Below are positions 26,282-33,731 of a stretch of DNA of 33,731 nucleotides, in pieces. How positions within the stretch are numbered: position 1 is the first letter of the stretch; each line of letters opens with the position of its first letter. The translations under genes and the position numbers were made by a program. The notes beneath the pieces were generated by a model. The model was not told where the DNA came from, ran no database searches, and was given only the letters and a program-made list of their open reading frames with translations. This DNA comes from Pseudonocardiales bacterium (lineage in GTDB: Bacteria; Actinomycetota; Actinomycetes; Mycobacteriales; Pseudonocardiaceae), in NCBI GenBank assembly GCA_003244055.1, contig QHBZ01000220.1:1-33731 (forward strand), given 5' to 3'.

Positions 26282-26938
26282 GTGCTGCTGCTGCGGCCCC
26301 CTGGGGTGTATCGAGCCGATAGTGACACCGCTCTATTGATCGACGTCTTGCGGGAAGGCGGCTACGCGGCCGGTTGTCGTGTCCTGGACATCGGGACCGG
26401 CACGGGCGCGCTGGCACTGGCCTCCGCCCGGGCAGGCGCCGCATCGGTGACCGCGGTGGACCTTTCGCTGCGCTCGGTTGCGGCCGCGTGGCTCAACAGC
26501 CGCCTGCACCGCCTTCCGTTGACCGTCCGGCGCGGCGACCTGTTCGGACCCGTGACCGGCCAACGTTTCGATCTCATCCTGGCCAACCCGCCTTACGTCC
26601 CGACGGCTACCGACGTCCTGCGCCGGCACCGGATCACCCGCTGCTGGGACGGGGGCCTCGACGGACGCGCCCTGCTGGACCGCATCTGCGCCGAAGGACC
26701 TGCCCTGCTCGCCCCCGGTGGCATGATGCTGCTCGTCCACTCCGCCGTCTGCGACGACCAGATCACCCTCAACCGGCTCGCCGGCGCCGGCCTGCACGCT
26801 GAGGTCCTCACCCGGTGCACAGTGCCCTTCGGTCCCGTCATGCGTGTCCGCGCCGCCATGCTCGAAGCTCGCGGACTGGTCGAACCCGGGCAACGCGAGG
26901 AGGAACTAGTAGTCATCGGAGCCCGCGATGCCCCCTGA
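26282..26938 (+). CDS. HemK2/PrmC-like SAM-dependent methyltransferase
   Basis: A 218-residue class I methyltransferase. It has the SAM loop VLDIGTGTGALALA (about 34-47) and the catalytic NPPY (about 102-105) that binds a planar amide or ring nitrogen, as in PrmC/HemK (glutamine of release factors) and MTQ2. The N-terminal tetramer-contact domain of PrmC is missing, as in the HemK2 branch. The GTG at 26282 gives the expected start VLLLRPPGVYR. An in-frame TTG at 26225, three bases after the egtD-like stop, would add 19 residues. The stop overlaps the CDGSH start by 11 bases. The substrate is unknown; PrmC for RF2 should be elsewhere. Confidence 0.88.
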   Translation: MLLLRPPGVYRADSDTALLIDVLREGGYAAGCRVLDIGTGTGALALASARAGAASVTAVDLSLRSVAAAWLNSRLHRLPLTVRRGDLFGPVTGQRFDLILANPPYVPTATDVLRRHRITRCWDGGLDGRALLDRICAEGPALLAPGGMMLLVHSAVCDDQITLNRLAGAGLHAEVLTRCTVPFGPVMRVRAAMLEARGLVEPGQREEELVVIGARDAP

Positions 26939-27188
26939 CATGCCTACTGAGCCAATCCGACGTCGAATCGCCCTGACTGATGACGGCCCCATCCTGGTGC
27001 ACGGACCCATTGAGGTCGTCCTCACTGACGGCAAGACGATGATCTCCGATCGGGCGGTCACCGCGCTGTGCACCTGCCTGCGCAGCAGCCGCTATCCGAT
27101 CTGCGATACCAGCCACCGGCGACGGGTGCGCAACGTCACCGCACGGGGCAGCGGTTCCGGAATGGATCGCGGGGGACGCGGATGCTGA
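26928..27188 (+). CDS. CDGSH iron-sulfur domain protein
   Basis: An 86-residue protein with one CDGSH-type [2Fe-2S] site: Cys48, Cys50, Cys59 and His63 in CTCLRSSRYPICDTSH. The three-Cys/one-His ligand set makes these clusters redox-active and pH-labile, suitable for electron or cluster transfer. The ATG lies inside the end of the methyltransferase gene, with GGAG upstream, and its stop overlaps the ATG of the HDO gene. It may feed electrons to that diiron enzyme; this is inferred from context. Confidence 0.93.
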   Translation: MPPDMPTEPIRRRIALTDDGPILVHGPIEVVLTDGKTMISDRAVTALCTCLRSSRYPICDTSHRRRVRNVTARGSGSGMDRGGRGC

Positions 27189-28222
27189 GCAGTACCTCAC
27201 CACGACCTGTCACGGCGCCCGCACTTCCGGCGCCTCGGGGACCGCTGTCCAGCGCCGTGCTCGCTGCCCTGCGCGGTATCTCCGCGGCGCCCCACGCCGC
27301 GGAGATACCGCCGGGGGCTGTCGGGCAGGCCGATCCGTACGGCGAGGACCTGCAGTTGGCGCTCTACTGCTGCTATGAGCTGCATTACCGAGGTTTCGCT
27401 GGAGTCTCCGACGATCTGGAGTGGGATCCGGGACTGCTCGGACTGCGCCGGCAGCTGGAACAGGTCTTCCTCGCCGCGCTAGGGGCCGATGTCGCGGGCG
27501 GAACAGACGTCGCGGCCGAGATCGGCGCACTGCTGGTGGAGCCGGTGGACGCTGCGGGCGTCTCGCACCACCTGCGCCACGCCGGGCAGCTCTGGCAGCT
27601 ACGCGAGTACGTCGTGCAGCGCTCGCTCTATCACCTCAAGGAGGCCGACCCGCAGGCTTGGGTGATCCCCCGACTGAGCGGGCCGGCCAAGGTGGCATTG
27701 GTCTCCGTAGAGCACGATGAGTACGGTTCAGGCAACCCGGACCGCATGCACGCCCGACTCTTCGCTGACATGATGACCGAGCTCGGACTCTGCGCCGAGT
27801 ACGGCGCCTATCTCGACGCCGCCCAGGCCACCGCCCTGGCGGAGGTCAACTTCATGTCGCTGTGCGGATTGCACCGAAGGCTGCGCGGGGGGCTGATCGG
27901 GCAACTGGTCACTGCTGAGCTGACCTCCTCGCCCGCCTCGGACCGACTGGTCCGAGCCATGCGCCGGCTGGGCTGCGGACCCCGAGCGATCGAGTTCTAC
28001 GCCGAACATATCGAGGCGGACGCGGTACACGAGCAGCTGATCCGCCACGGAGTGATCGCGCCGCTACTGGCCGCCGAACCTGAGCTCGCCCGCGACGTGG
28101 TGTTCGGCATCCAGGCCAGCACACTGCTGGCCGACCGCTTCGCCGACCTGCTACTGAGTCGATGGGCCCAGGGCCGGACCACGTTGCGCAATCCTCTCCC
28201 GGAGCTCTCACACCGTCGTTGA
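27182..28222 (+). CDS. Heme-oxygenase-like diiron oxidase (iron-containing redox enzyme family)
   Basis: A 346-residue all-helical protein of the HDO superfamily (PF14518-like; relatives include CADD, UndA and BesC, which use a labile diiron site and O2 to cleave or oxidise amino acids, fatty acids or amines). Candidate ligands are Glu142, His151, Glu177/Glu180 (EHDEYGSGNPDRMHARLF) and His276, Asp280 and His283 (EHIEADAVHEQL). The family segment FMSLCGLHRRLRGGLIG is intact. The first 50 residues are Pro/Ala-rich. The ATG at 27182 overlaps the CDGSH stop by seven bases and has GGGGGA before it. Last gene of the operon. Confidence 0.9.
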   Translation: MLSSTSPRPVTAPALPAPRGPLSSAVLAALRGISAAPHAAEIPPGAVGQADPYGEDLQLALYCCYELHYRGFAGVSDDLEWDPGLLGLRRQLEQVFLAALGADVAGGTDVAAEIGALLVEPVDAAGVSHHLRHAGQLWQLREYVVQRSLYHLKEADPQAWVIPRLSGPAKVALVSVEHDEYGSGNPDRMHARLFADMMTELGLCAEYGAYLDAAQATALAEVNFMSLCGLHRRLRGGLIGQLVTAELTSSPASDRLVRAMRRLGCGPRAIEFYAEHIEADAVHEQLIRHGVIAPLLAAEPELARDVVFGIQASTLLADRFADLLLSRWAQGRTTLRNPLPELSHRR

Positions 28223-28248
28223 TCAGACGACTCGGGAATCGACGTTTG

Positions 28249-28277
28249 TTGCCAACGACCCCGCTGGGAGACATAAT
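28249..28277 (+). promoter_or_regulatory. Sigma-A-like promoter of the DUF5602-like lipoprotein gene
   Basis: TTGCCA (28249-28254), 17-base spacer, CATAAT (28272-28277), with the start codon 43 bases on and a GGAG site before it. It separates this gene from the HDO operon transcriptionally. Confidence 0.6.
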
Positions 28278-28320
28278 AGCCGTGCGCGCAGTGAGTCGAC
28301 ACCTCCGAAGGAGCCGTGTT

Positions 28321-29133
28321 ATGCATTCCCACTATATCCGTCGCTATGTGGGACCGATCGTTGCCGTCTGCGCGACCCTGACACTTCTCGCCGGGTGCGG
28401 TAACGGTCAAGCGAGCAAGGGCGGCACATTCTTCGGCGCGCCCCAGAGCATAGGAAACGGTATGGCCAAGTCCTACGTAACGCTCGACGATTCCGGTAAG
28501 CCGACCGAGGTCGGCCTCCGGATGTCGGCGGCATCGCTGGACGGACTTCCGGCGGAAGACACCGTCCCTCCCGGGATGCTGATGCTCGACCTGCCGAAGC
28601 AGGCATCGACGACGGTCTTCGATCATCTTATGCTCAATTGGAACAGCCACGGGCATGCGCCCGCGGTGCTATTCGGCAAGCCGCACTTCGACATGCACTT
28701 CTACATGGTTGACCCCGCAGCGGTGGCGAAGATCGATCCGAGCAGCGCGGACTTCGCAACGCGAGCCGCACATCTGCCCGATGCGAAGTATGTTCCGGTG
28801 GGTTACGTCCCGCCTCCCGGTCCAGCAGCCAAGAACACGGTGCCCGCCATGGGGATGCACTGGACCGACAGCGCGGACGGAATAGTGCCGGGCAAGTACG
28901 ACTTCACGCAGATTTTGATCAACGGATCATGGGACGGCACGTATACATTTATCGAACCGATGATGACACGTGAATGGATGTTGACGAAGCAGCCCGTCCG
29001 AGAAAACCTCAAACAGCCCCAAGCTTACCAGCACAGCGGCTATTTTCCGACGACATACAGCGTCCGTTACGATGACCAGACCAAGGAGTACTCGATCTCA
29101 CTGGGCGGAATGATAATGCACCAGGCATCATGA
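28321..29133 (+). CDS. Lipoprotein, DUF5602/TTHB210-like
   Basis: A 270-residue exported lipoprotein with lipobox LLAGC (Cys at about residue 26). The mature part is one beta-rich domain with a row of histidines: NSHGHAPAVLFGKPHFDMHF, then GMHW and MHQAS at the end. This resembles the DUF5602 (TTHB210-like) family, where such residues probably bind metal. GAAGGAG eight bases upstream sets the ATG at 28321. Base composition is lower in GC than the neighbours, hinting at separate ancestry. Function unknown. Confidence 0.82.
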   Translation: MHSHYIRRYVGPIVAVCATLTLLAGCGNGQASKGGTFFGAPQSIGNGMAKSYVTLDDSGKPTEVGLRMSAASLDGLPAEDTVPPGMLMLDLPKQASTTVFDHLMLNWNSHGHAPAVLFGKPHFDMHFYMVDPAAVAKIDPSSADFATRAAHLPDAKYVPVGYVPPPGPAAKNTVPAMGMHWTDSADGIVPGKYDFTQILINGSWDGTYTFIEPMMTREWMLTKQPVRENLKQPQAYQHSGYFPTTYSVRYDDQTKEYSISLGGMIMHQAS

Positions 29134-29159
29134 ATCCGGCTCCGCGCGGCCGGCGCGGC

Positions 29160-29165
29160 TAAGGT
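29160..29165 (+). promoter_or_regulatory. -10 box of the tricorn gene, leaderless type
   Basis: TAAGGT, six bases before the GTG at 29172. Confidence 0.45.
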
Positions 29166-29171
29166 GCGGGA

Positions 29172-32100
29172 GTGCTGAGCCCCGGTAATGACTCCTACCT
29201 CCGCTACCCCACGCTGCACGGCGACCTGGTGGGTTTCGTCGCCCAGGACGACGTATGGCTCGCCCCGCTGGAAGGCGGTCGGTCGTGGCAGCTGACCTCC
29301 GACAACGCCCCGACCAAGGACTTGCGCTTCTCTCCCGACGGTGAGCACCTGGCTCACCTCAGTCAGCGCGATGGAGTACCCGAACTGCACGTCGTAGCCA
29401 CCGCGGGCGGACCCTCAGTGCGAACGACGTGGTGGGGCGACTCCCAGGCCCGCGTGCTGGGCTGGGCCGACGACCGCCGGGTGCACGTGGCATCCGCCGT
29501 GCGTGAGCCGTTACGCCACCGGACGTGGGCTCGGGTTGTGCCGCTGGACGGTGGACCCGCTCAGCGCCTGCCGTACGGTCCGGTCACCGCATTGGACGTC
29601 GCGGCGCACGGCGGGGTGGTGCTCGGCACTGGGTTCGGCGGGCGTCGGCGCGACCCCGCGATGTGGAAGCGCTATCGCGGTGGCACTGCTGGGCGGCTGT
29701 GGATCGACCGCGACGGCTCGGGCAACTTCGTCCGGTTGCTGCCGGAGCTGGACGGCCAGCTCACCGAGCCCATGTGGGCAGGCGGGCGGGTCGCGTTCCT
29801 GTCCGACCACGAGGGCGTGGGCAACGTGTACTCCGTGCTGCCGGACGGCTCCGACCTGCGCAGGCACACCGACCACGATGACTACTACGCGCGGCATGCC
29901 ACCACCGATGGCGAGCACGTGGTCTACGCTGCGGCAGGCGAACTCTGGCTGCTCAACGATCTCGCCGCCGACTCCGAGCCGCGCCGGCTGGAGCTGCGCA
30001 CCGGGGGACCCCGGGCGGCACGCATTTCGGTCCCGGTGCCCGCGGGCAAGCACCTGGGCGAGGTCGCCGTCGACCGCACCGGCCGGGCAAGCGCGGTGGA
30101 GGTGCGGGGCAGCGTGCAGTGGGTGACGCACGCAGACGGTCCGGTGCGCACCCTCGCGGCCGGCTCGGGCGCGCGTGCCTGGCTGCCCCGGCTGCTGGGC
30201 GAGGATGTGGTGTGGGTCAGCGACGCCGAGGGTGAGGACGCGCTGGTCGTGTCCGCCCGGGACGGCGCGGGCCAGCGCACCCTGGCGGCGGGTCGGTTGG
30301 GCCGGGTGATGGGCCTCGCGGCCGCACCGGACGGCGACCGGCTCGCGATCGCCACGCACGACGGGCGAGTGCTGCTGGTCGACCCGGCTACCGGCGCGGA
30401 CACCGAGCTGGCCCGCTCGGAGTACGGCGAGGCGGAGGACTTGGTGTTCTCCCCTGACTCCCGGTGGCTGGCGTGGACGCACCGCGGACCGCACCGGCTG
30501 TGTCAGATCAAGCTGGCGCGGCTGTCCGACGGCACCGTGGTCGATGCCACTGCGCTGCGCTTCGTCGACTCCACGCCCACGTTTACCCTGGACGGCCGTC
30601 ACCTGGCGTTTCTGTCCACCCGCACCTTCGACCCCGTGTACGACTCGCAGGTCTTCGACCTCTCGTTCTGCGCCGGCACTCGCCCGCAGCTGCTGCCGCT
30701 GGCGGCCGGCACGCCGTCGCCGTTCGCCCCCACGGTGCAGGGTCGCGCCAGCTCGCGCACCGAGGACGACGTCGACGAGGTGACAGTCGTGGTGGACCTC
30801 GACGGCCTAGCCGAGCGGGTCGTGCCCGTACCGGTGCCCGCGGCGCGGTACTCCTCGCTGATCGCGACCAAGGGCGGCCTTGTGTGGCTGCGCAAGCCGC
30901 TGCACGGGGAGCTCGGTGACGACCTCGCCACCTCCGACGCCGATGCCCCGCGCCCGGTGCTGGAGCGGCTGAACCTGGCCACCGGCACCTCGACCGTGCT
31001 TGCCGAGGGCATCGACGACGTCTGGGTCAGCGGCGACGGCACGCGCCTGGTGATCCGCGACCGGCAGGAGCTGCGGGTGCTGCCGTCCGGTGCCCCGGCT
31101 GCCAAGGACGCCGAGCGTGACGACCCGTCGGCAGCACTCGACGTCGATCTGTCGCGGGTGCGCGTGCAGGTGCGGCCGGTCGCGGAGTGGCGGCAGATGT
31201 TCGACGAGGCCGGGCGCATGATGCGCGACGACTTCTGGGTGGCCGACATGGCCGGCAACGACTGGCCTGCCTTGTTGGCGCGCTACCGGCCGCTACTGGA
31301 GCGGATCGCCACCCGCGAGGACCTCTCCGACCTGCTCTGGGAGGTGCAGGCCGAGCTGGGCACATCGCACGCCTACGAATCACCCCCCGGGAACCCGACG
31401 CGGGCCGCGCGGCGGCTGGGCCACCTCGGCGTCGACTTCGAACGCGGCGACGACGGGCTCTGGCGGATCACCAGGGTGCTATCCGGGGAGAGCTCCGCGG
31501 GGGCCGGCCGCTCCCCATTGCGCGCACCGGGTGCCGCGGTGCGGTCAGGGGAGGCGCTGGTCGAGATCGACGGACGCGCCGTCGACGCGGTGACCGGTCC
31601 CTGGCCCCTGCTGGTAGGCACCGCGGGCAAGCCCATCGAGCTGCGGCTGCGGGCGGTCGGCTCCGACGACGAACGCACCATCGTCGCGGTCCCCGTGGCC
31701 GACGAGATGCCGCTGCGCTACCACGACTGGGTGGCCGGCCGCCGCGCAGCGGTGCACGGGGCCACCGACGGCAGGGTGGGCTACCTGCACGTGCCGGACA
31801 TGATGGCGTTGGGCTGGGCGCAGCTGCACCGCGACCTACACATCGAGATGTCGCGCGAGGCGGTAGTGCTCGATGTGCGCAGCAACGGCGGCGGGCACAC
31901 TTCGCAGCTGGTGGTGGAGAAGCTTGCCCGCGAGCTCACCGGATGGTTCGTGCCCCGTGGCAGGGTTCCCCAGACCTACCCCAGAGACGTGCGCCGGGGG
32001 CCGCTGGTCACCGTCACCGACGAGAACGCCGGCTCCGACGGCGACATCGTCACCGCGATGATCCAAGAACGCGGGCTCGGCCCGGTCGTGGGCATGCGCA

Positions 32101-32399
32101 GTTGGGGCGGCGTGGTAGGCATCGGGCCTAGTACCAAGCTGGTGGACGGCTCCACCGTGACCCAGCCCCGCTTCGCCATGTGGATCGTGAACAGGCGCTG
32201 GTCGGTGGAAAACCACGGTGTGGACCCGGACGTGGAGGTGCCCGTGCCGCCGCAGGCCTGGGCCCAGGGCCTGGATCCGCAACTGGACACCGCAGTAGAG
32301 CTGGCCCTAGCGGCCTTGGCGCAGACCCCCGCGGCGACCGCGCCGACCACCGACGACCGCCCGTCGACCTCGGCCCCACCCTTGCCGCCCCGGCCCTGA
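29172..32399 (+). CDS. Tricorn-type protease (S41 family)
   Basis: A 1075-residue homologue of tricorn protease, a large cytosolic peptidase that trims oligopeptides released by the proteasome. Order: a six-bladed propeller (about 10-310), a seven-bladed propeller (about 320-650), a C1 helical region (about 670-740), a PDZ domain (about 750-840) and the S41 catalytic core. Catalytic elements are SHAYE (Ser732, His733) and AGSDGD (nucleophile Ser955, Asp956), in the arrangement of archaeal tricorn (Ser745, His746, Ser965, Asp966). The tail of 25 residues is Thr/Pro-rich. Length is full. The GTG start lacks a strong ribosome binding site. Confidence 0.95.
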   Translation: MLSPGNDSYLRYPTLHGDLVGFVAQDDVWLAPLEGGRSWQLTSDNAPTKDLRFSPDGEHLAHLSQRDGVPELHVVATAGGPSVRTTWWGDSQARVLGWADDRRVHVASAVREPLRHRTWARVVPLDGGPAQRLPYGPVTALDVAAHGGVVLGTGFGGRRRDPAMWKRYRGGTAGRLWIDRDGSGNFVRLLPELDGQLTEPMWAGGRVAFLSDHEGVGNVYSVLPDGSDLRRHTDHDDYYARHATTDGEHVVYAAAGELWLLNDLAADSEPRRLELRTGGPRAARISVPVPAGKHLGEVAVDRTGRASAVEVRGSVQWVTHADGPVRTLAAGSGARAWLPRLLGEDVVWVSDAEGEDALVVSARDGAGQRTLAAGRLGRVMGLAAAPDGDRLAIATHDGRVLLVDPATGADTELARSEYGEAEDLVFSPDSRWLAWTHRGPHRLCQIKLARLSDGTVVDATALRFVDSTPTFTLDGRHLAFLSTRTFDPVYDSQVFDLSFCAGTRPQLLPLAAGTPSPFAPTVQGRASSRTEDDVDEVTVVVDLDGLAERVVPVPVPAARYSSLIATKGGLVWLRKPLHGELGDDLATSDADAPRPVLERLNLATGTSTVLAEGIDDVWVSGDGTRLVIRDRQELRVLPSGAPAAKDAERDDPSAALDVDLSRVRVQVRPVAEWRQMFDEAGRMMRDDFWVADMAGNDWPALLARYRPLLERIATREDLSDLLWEVQAELGTSHAYESPPGNPTRAARRLGHLGVDFERGDDGLWRITRVLSGESSAGAGRSPLRAPGAAVRSGEALVEIDGRAVDAVTGPWPLLVGTAGKPIELRLRAVGSDDERTIVAVPVADEMPLRYHDWVAGRRAAVHGATDGRVGYLHVPDMMALGWAQLHRDLHIEMSREAVVLDVRSNGGGHTSQLVVEKLARELTGWFVPRGRVPQTYPRDVRRGPLVTVTDENAGSDGDIVTAMIQERGLGPVVGMRSWGGVVGIGPSTKLVDGSTVTQPRFAMWIVNRRWSVENHGVDPDVEVPVPPQAWAQGLDPQLDTAVELALAALAQTPAATAPTTDDRPSTSAPPLPPRP

Positions 32400-32415
32400 T
32401 CAGCGCTATGTAGCG

Positions 32416-32421
32416 TATCTT
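32416..32421 (+). promoter_or_regulatory. -10 box of the diacylglycerol-kinase-like gene, leaderless type
   Basis: TATCTT, eight bases before the GTG at 32430. Confidence 0.45.
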
Positions 32422-32429
32422 CATCGGCT

Positions 32430-33605
32430 GTGCAACCCACGCCGGCGCCGCGCTCACTGCCGGACTGCCCATTGGCGGCAGTGGTGGTCAATCCGATCCA
32501 CGTCGCGGACCTGGACCGGTTGCACACCCAGATCACCAGTGGGTGCCCGGAGCTGGGGTGGAAGCCGCCGATGTGGCTTGAGACCACCGTCGAGGATCCG
32601 GGTGGCGGTCAGACCAGAATCGCGCTGGCCGCCGGCGCCGATATGGTGCTCGCCTGCGGCGGAGACGGCACCGTCCGTCACGTGGCGCAGGTTCTCGCCG
32701 GAACAGGTACCCCACTGGGTCTGGTGCCCACGGGTACGGCCAACCTGCTGGCCCGCAATCTCGCCATTGTGCTGGATGATCCGGCCAAAGCCACCCGGAT
32801 TGCGTTGTCCGGGCAAAATCGCGCGATCGACGTCGGTCGGGTGTACATCGACGACCGCGCCGAAGAGCACGTGTTCTTGGTGATGGCCGGGGTGGGCTTC
32901 GATGCGGCGATCATGGCCGGCGCGCCCCACGCGTTGAAGATCCGGCTAGGCTCGCTGGCGTATTTCGTCTCCGGAGCACTCGCGCTGAAGGGCCCGCGCT
33001 TCCCGATCACCCTCGCCGTGGATGGCCGGCTCGATCCGCCACATCGAGTCCGCGCGGTGGTGGTCGGCAACGACGGCAAGCTACTCGCCGGGCTGGTGTT
33101 GATGCCTGCGGCCAAGGTGGACGACGGGCTACTGGATGTGGTGACTATCGGGCCGAGGGACATCCTCGGATGGCTGGCGGTGACCGCGCGGGTGTTGTCC
33201 CGCCGCCGCCGTGGCCACCCGATAGTGCAGCACTGGCAAGGCCGCACCGTCATCATCAGCGCGGAGGCTCCACAGCACGCCCAACTCGACGGCGACCCGA
33301 TGGGTGAGTTCTGGGGATGCGGATGCGCATCGACCCCGGCGCCCTGCTGGTGCGCGTCCAGCCTCGGCCAGTTACGACGATTCCAAGCGGCAAGATGTGG
33401 GTTGGCCTTTATAGTAGGGCGCCGCCAGCGGATGGCGCCTCCCTGGCGACCCCATGCGGGATCGGCCCCGAGCGGGCGGGCTTACCTGCCCCGAAGGCAG
33501 AGCTGCTGGACATTAGCCGCGCCGCGGCCTACGGTACGCCGAAGCCAGTCGTCCTCGGCGGCCTACCCGGGCTCATTGCGGATGCTTCGTTACCAAATCC
33601 GCTAA
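32430..33605 (+). CDS. Diacylglycerol/sphingosine kinase-like protein, 3' end frameshifted
   Basis: The first 295 codons encode a DagK/YegS/LCB5-type lipid kinase with nucleotide loop ACGGDGTVRHVAQVL, PTGTANLLARNL, GVGFDAAIM and the closing QLDGDP. Beyond FWG the frame changes to non-family, Cys/Trp/Arg-rich sequence ending at 33605. The usual C-terminus, MRMRIDPGALLVRV, is present in another frame from 33317. Adding one G to the run GGGG at 33313-33316 restores it exactly, so a one-base loss is likely. Even then the restored frame has no stop near the expected end and runs to 33661. Either the gene has recently decayed or the base is a sequencing error. Confidence 0.82.
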   Translation: MQPTPAPRSLPDCPLAAVVVNPIHVADLDRLHTQITSGCPELGWKPPMWLETTVEDPGGGQTRIALAAGADMVLACGGDGTVRHVAQVLAGTGTPLGLVPTGTANLLARNLAIVLDDPAKATRIALSGQNRAIDVGRVYIDDRAEEHVFLVMAGVGFDAAIMAGAPHALKIRLGSLAYFVSGALALKGPRFPITLAVDGRLDPPHRVRAVVVGNDGKLLAGLVLMPAAKVDDGLLDVVTIGPRDILGWLAVTARVLSRRRRGHPIVQHWQGRTVIISAEAPQHAQLDGDPMGEFWGCGCASTPAPCWCASSLGQLRRFQAARCGLAFIVGRRQRMAPPWRPHAGSAPSGRAYLPRRQSCWTLAAPRPTVRRSQSSSAAYPGSLRMLRYQIR

Positions 33606-33615
33606 CCCTGGGCAC

Positions 33616-33653
33616 GAAACAGGCCCGACCTCCGAAGAGGCCAGGCCTGTTTC
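33616..33653 (-). terminator. Terminator-like hairpin downstream of the tRNA fragment
   Basis: GAAACAGGCC (33616-33625) pairs with GGCCTGTTTC (33644-33653), with a small inner stem CCTC/GAGG around CGAA. On the minus strand it follows the tRNA 3' end by two bases and is the expected tRNA terminator. Confidence 0.8.
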
Positions 33654-33655
33654 AG

Positions 33656-33700
33656 TGGTAGCGGGGGTAGGATTCGAACCTACGACCTCTGGGTTATGAG
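33656..33700 (-). other. 3' half of an initiator tRNA (fMet) gene: probable attachment site
   Basis: On the minus strand the sequence runs from the anticodon loop CTCATAA through CCCAG, variable loop, T arm GTAGG-TTCGAAT-CCTAC and CCCCGCT to an encoded ACCA. This is the 3' half of a CAT-anticodon tRNA; the CCCAG stem strand and the acceptor end match actinobacterial initiator tRNA. The 5' half is missing: the five bases before the loop (GCCCA) cannot pair with CCCAG, and no D arm follows. Integrating elements leave such a 45-bp tRNA end at one boundary, so an island probably starts to the right. Confidence 0.8.
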
Positions 33701-33731
33701 TGGGCACACAGCCGTCTCACACCGTCCCACC

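Noticed and set aside
25235-28222. Ergothioneine biosynthesis cluster
   Set aside because: Only an EgtD-like gene is present, with altered pocket residues; no EgtB, EgtC or EgtE homologue lies nearby.
29511-30602. Long open frame antisense to the tricorn gene
   Set aside because: It mirrors the codon bias of the tricorn gene and shows no domain; such shadows are usual in high-GC DNA.
33656-33731. Intact tRNA-Met gene
   Set aside because: The 5' strand of the anticodon stem cannot pair and there is no D arm, so only the 3' half is a tRNA sequence.
1-33731. CRISPR array or complete insertion sequence
   Set aside because: No regularly spaced repeats of 25-40 bases and no transposase or integrase gene were seen; the short tandem repeats have no spacers.

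Overview
This is a window of high-GC actinobacterial chromosome; the genus cannot be fixed from it. The evidence is the strong G/C bias at third codon positions, GTG/TTG starts, many start codons directly behind a TAnnnT -10 box (leaderless genes), the block prfB-ftsE-ftsX-smpB-ssrA, a mycothiol-ligase-like (MshC) protein, a DtxR/IdeR-like iron box, and alanine and initiator tRNAs of actinobacterial type.

Layout. 1-4 kb: the N-terminal part of a two-helix ion channel, tRNA-Ala(GGC), a MauE/DsbA-type thiol-redox pair, a VIT family metal transporter and an MFS exporter. 4-8 kb: a minus-strand operon of a small lipoprotein, an FTR1 iron permease, a frameshifted hydantoinase/oxoprolinase-like gene and a membrane-anchored protein, with a candidate iron box upstream. 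8.2-11 kb: CutA, a cytochrome P450 and a small stand-alone M41-like (FtsH-type) peptidase. 11-15.8 kb (minus): the ribosome-rescue and cell-division block of tmRNA, an amidohydrolase, SmpB, FtsX, FtsE and RF2. 15.8-17.5 kb: a PadR regulator, a decayed locus joining pieces of two genes, and a DUF309 protein. 17.5-21.1 kb (plus): an MshC/CysRS-like ligase, SixA, an unknown protein and a beta-helix lipoprotein, closed by a 19-bp perfect hairpin. 21.1-24.9 kb (minus): a MacAB-like ABC transporter (ATPase, permease, lipoprotein adaptor).

25.2-28.2 kb (plus) is the most interesting part: a compact four-gene operon of an EgtD-like amino-acid N-methyltransferase, a HemK2/PrmC-like methyltransferase, a CDGSH iron-sulfur protein and a heme-oxygenase-like diiron oxidase (HDO). 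The EgtD-like protein lacks the two residues that select histidine, and no other ergothioneine gene is nearby. The set may therefore make or modify something other than ergothioneine, such as a different amino-acid betaine that is then oxidised.

28.2-33.7 kb: a DUF5602-like lipoprotein, a tricorn-type protease and a diacylglycerol-kinase-like gene frameshifted at its 3' end. The right edge holds a terminator-like hairpin and only the 3' half of an initiator tRNA gene. This is what an integrative element leaves at its attachment site, so an island probably starts at about 33,700 and runs out of the window. No CRISPR array or complete insertion sequence was seen.
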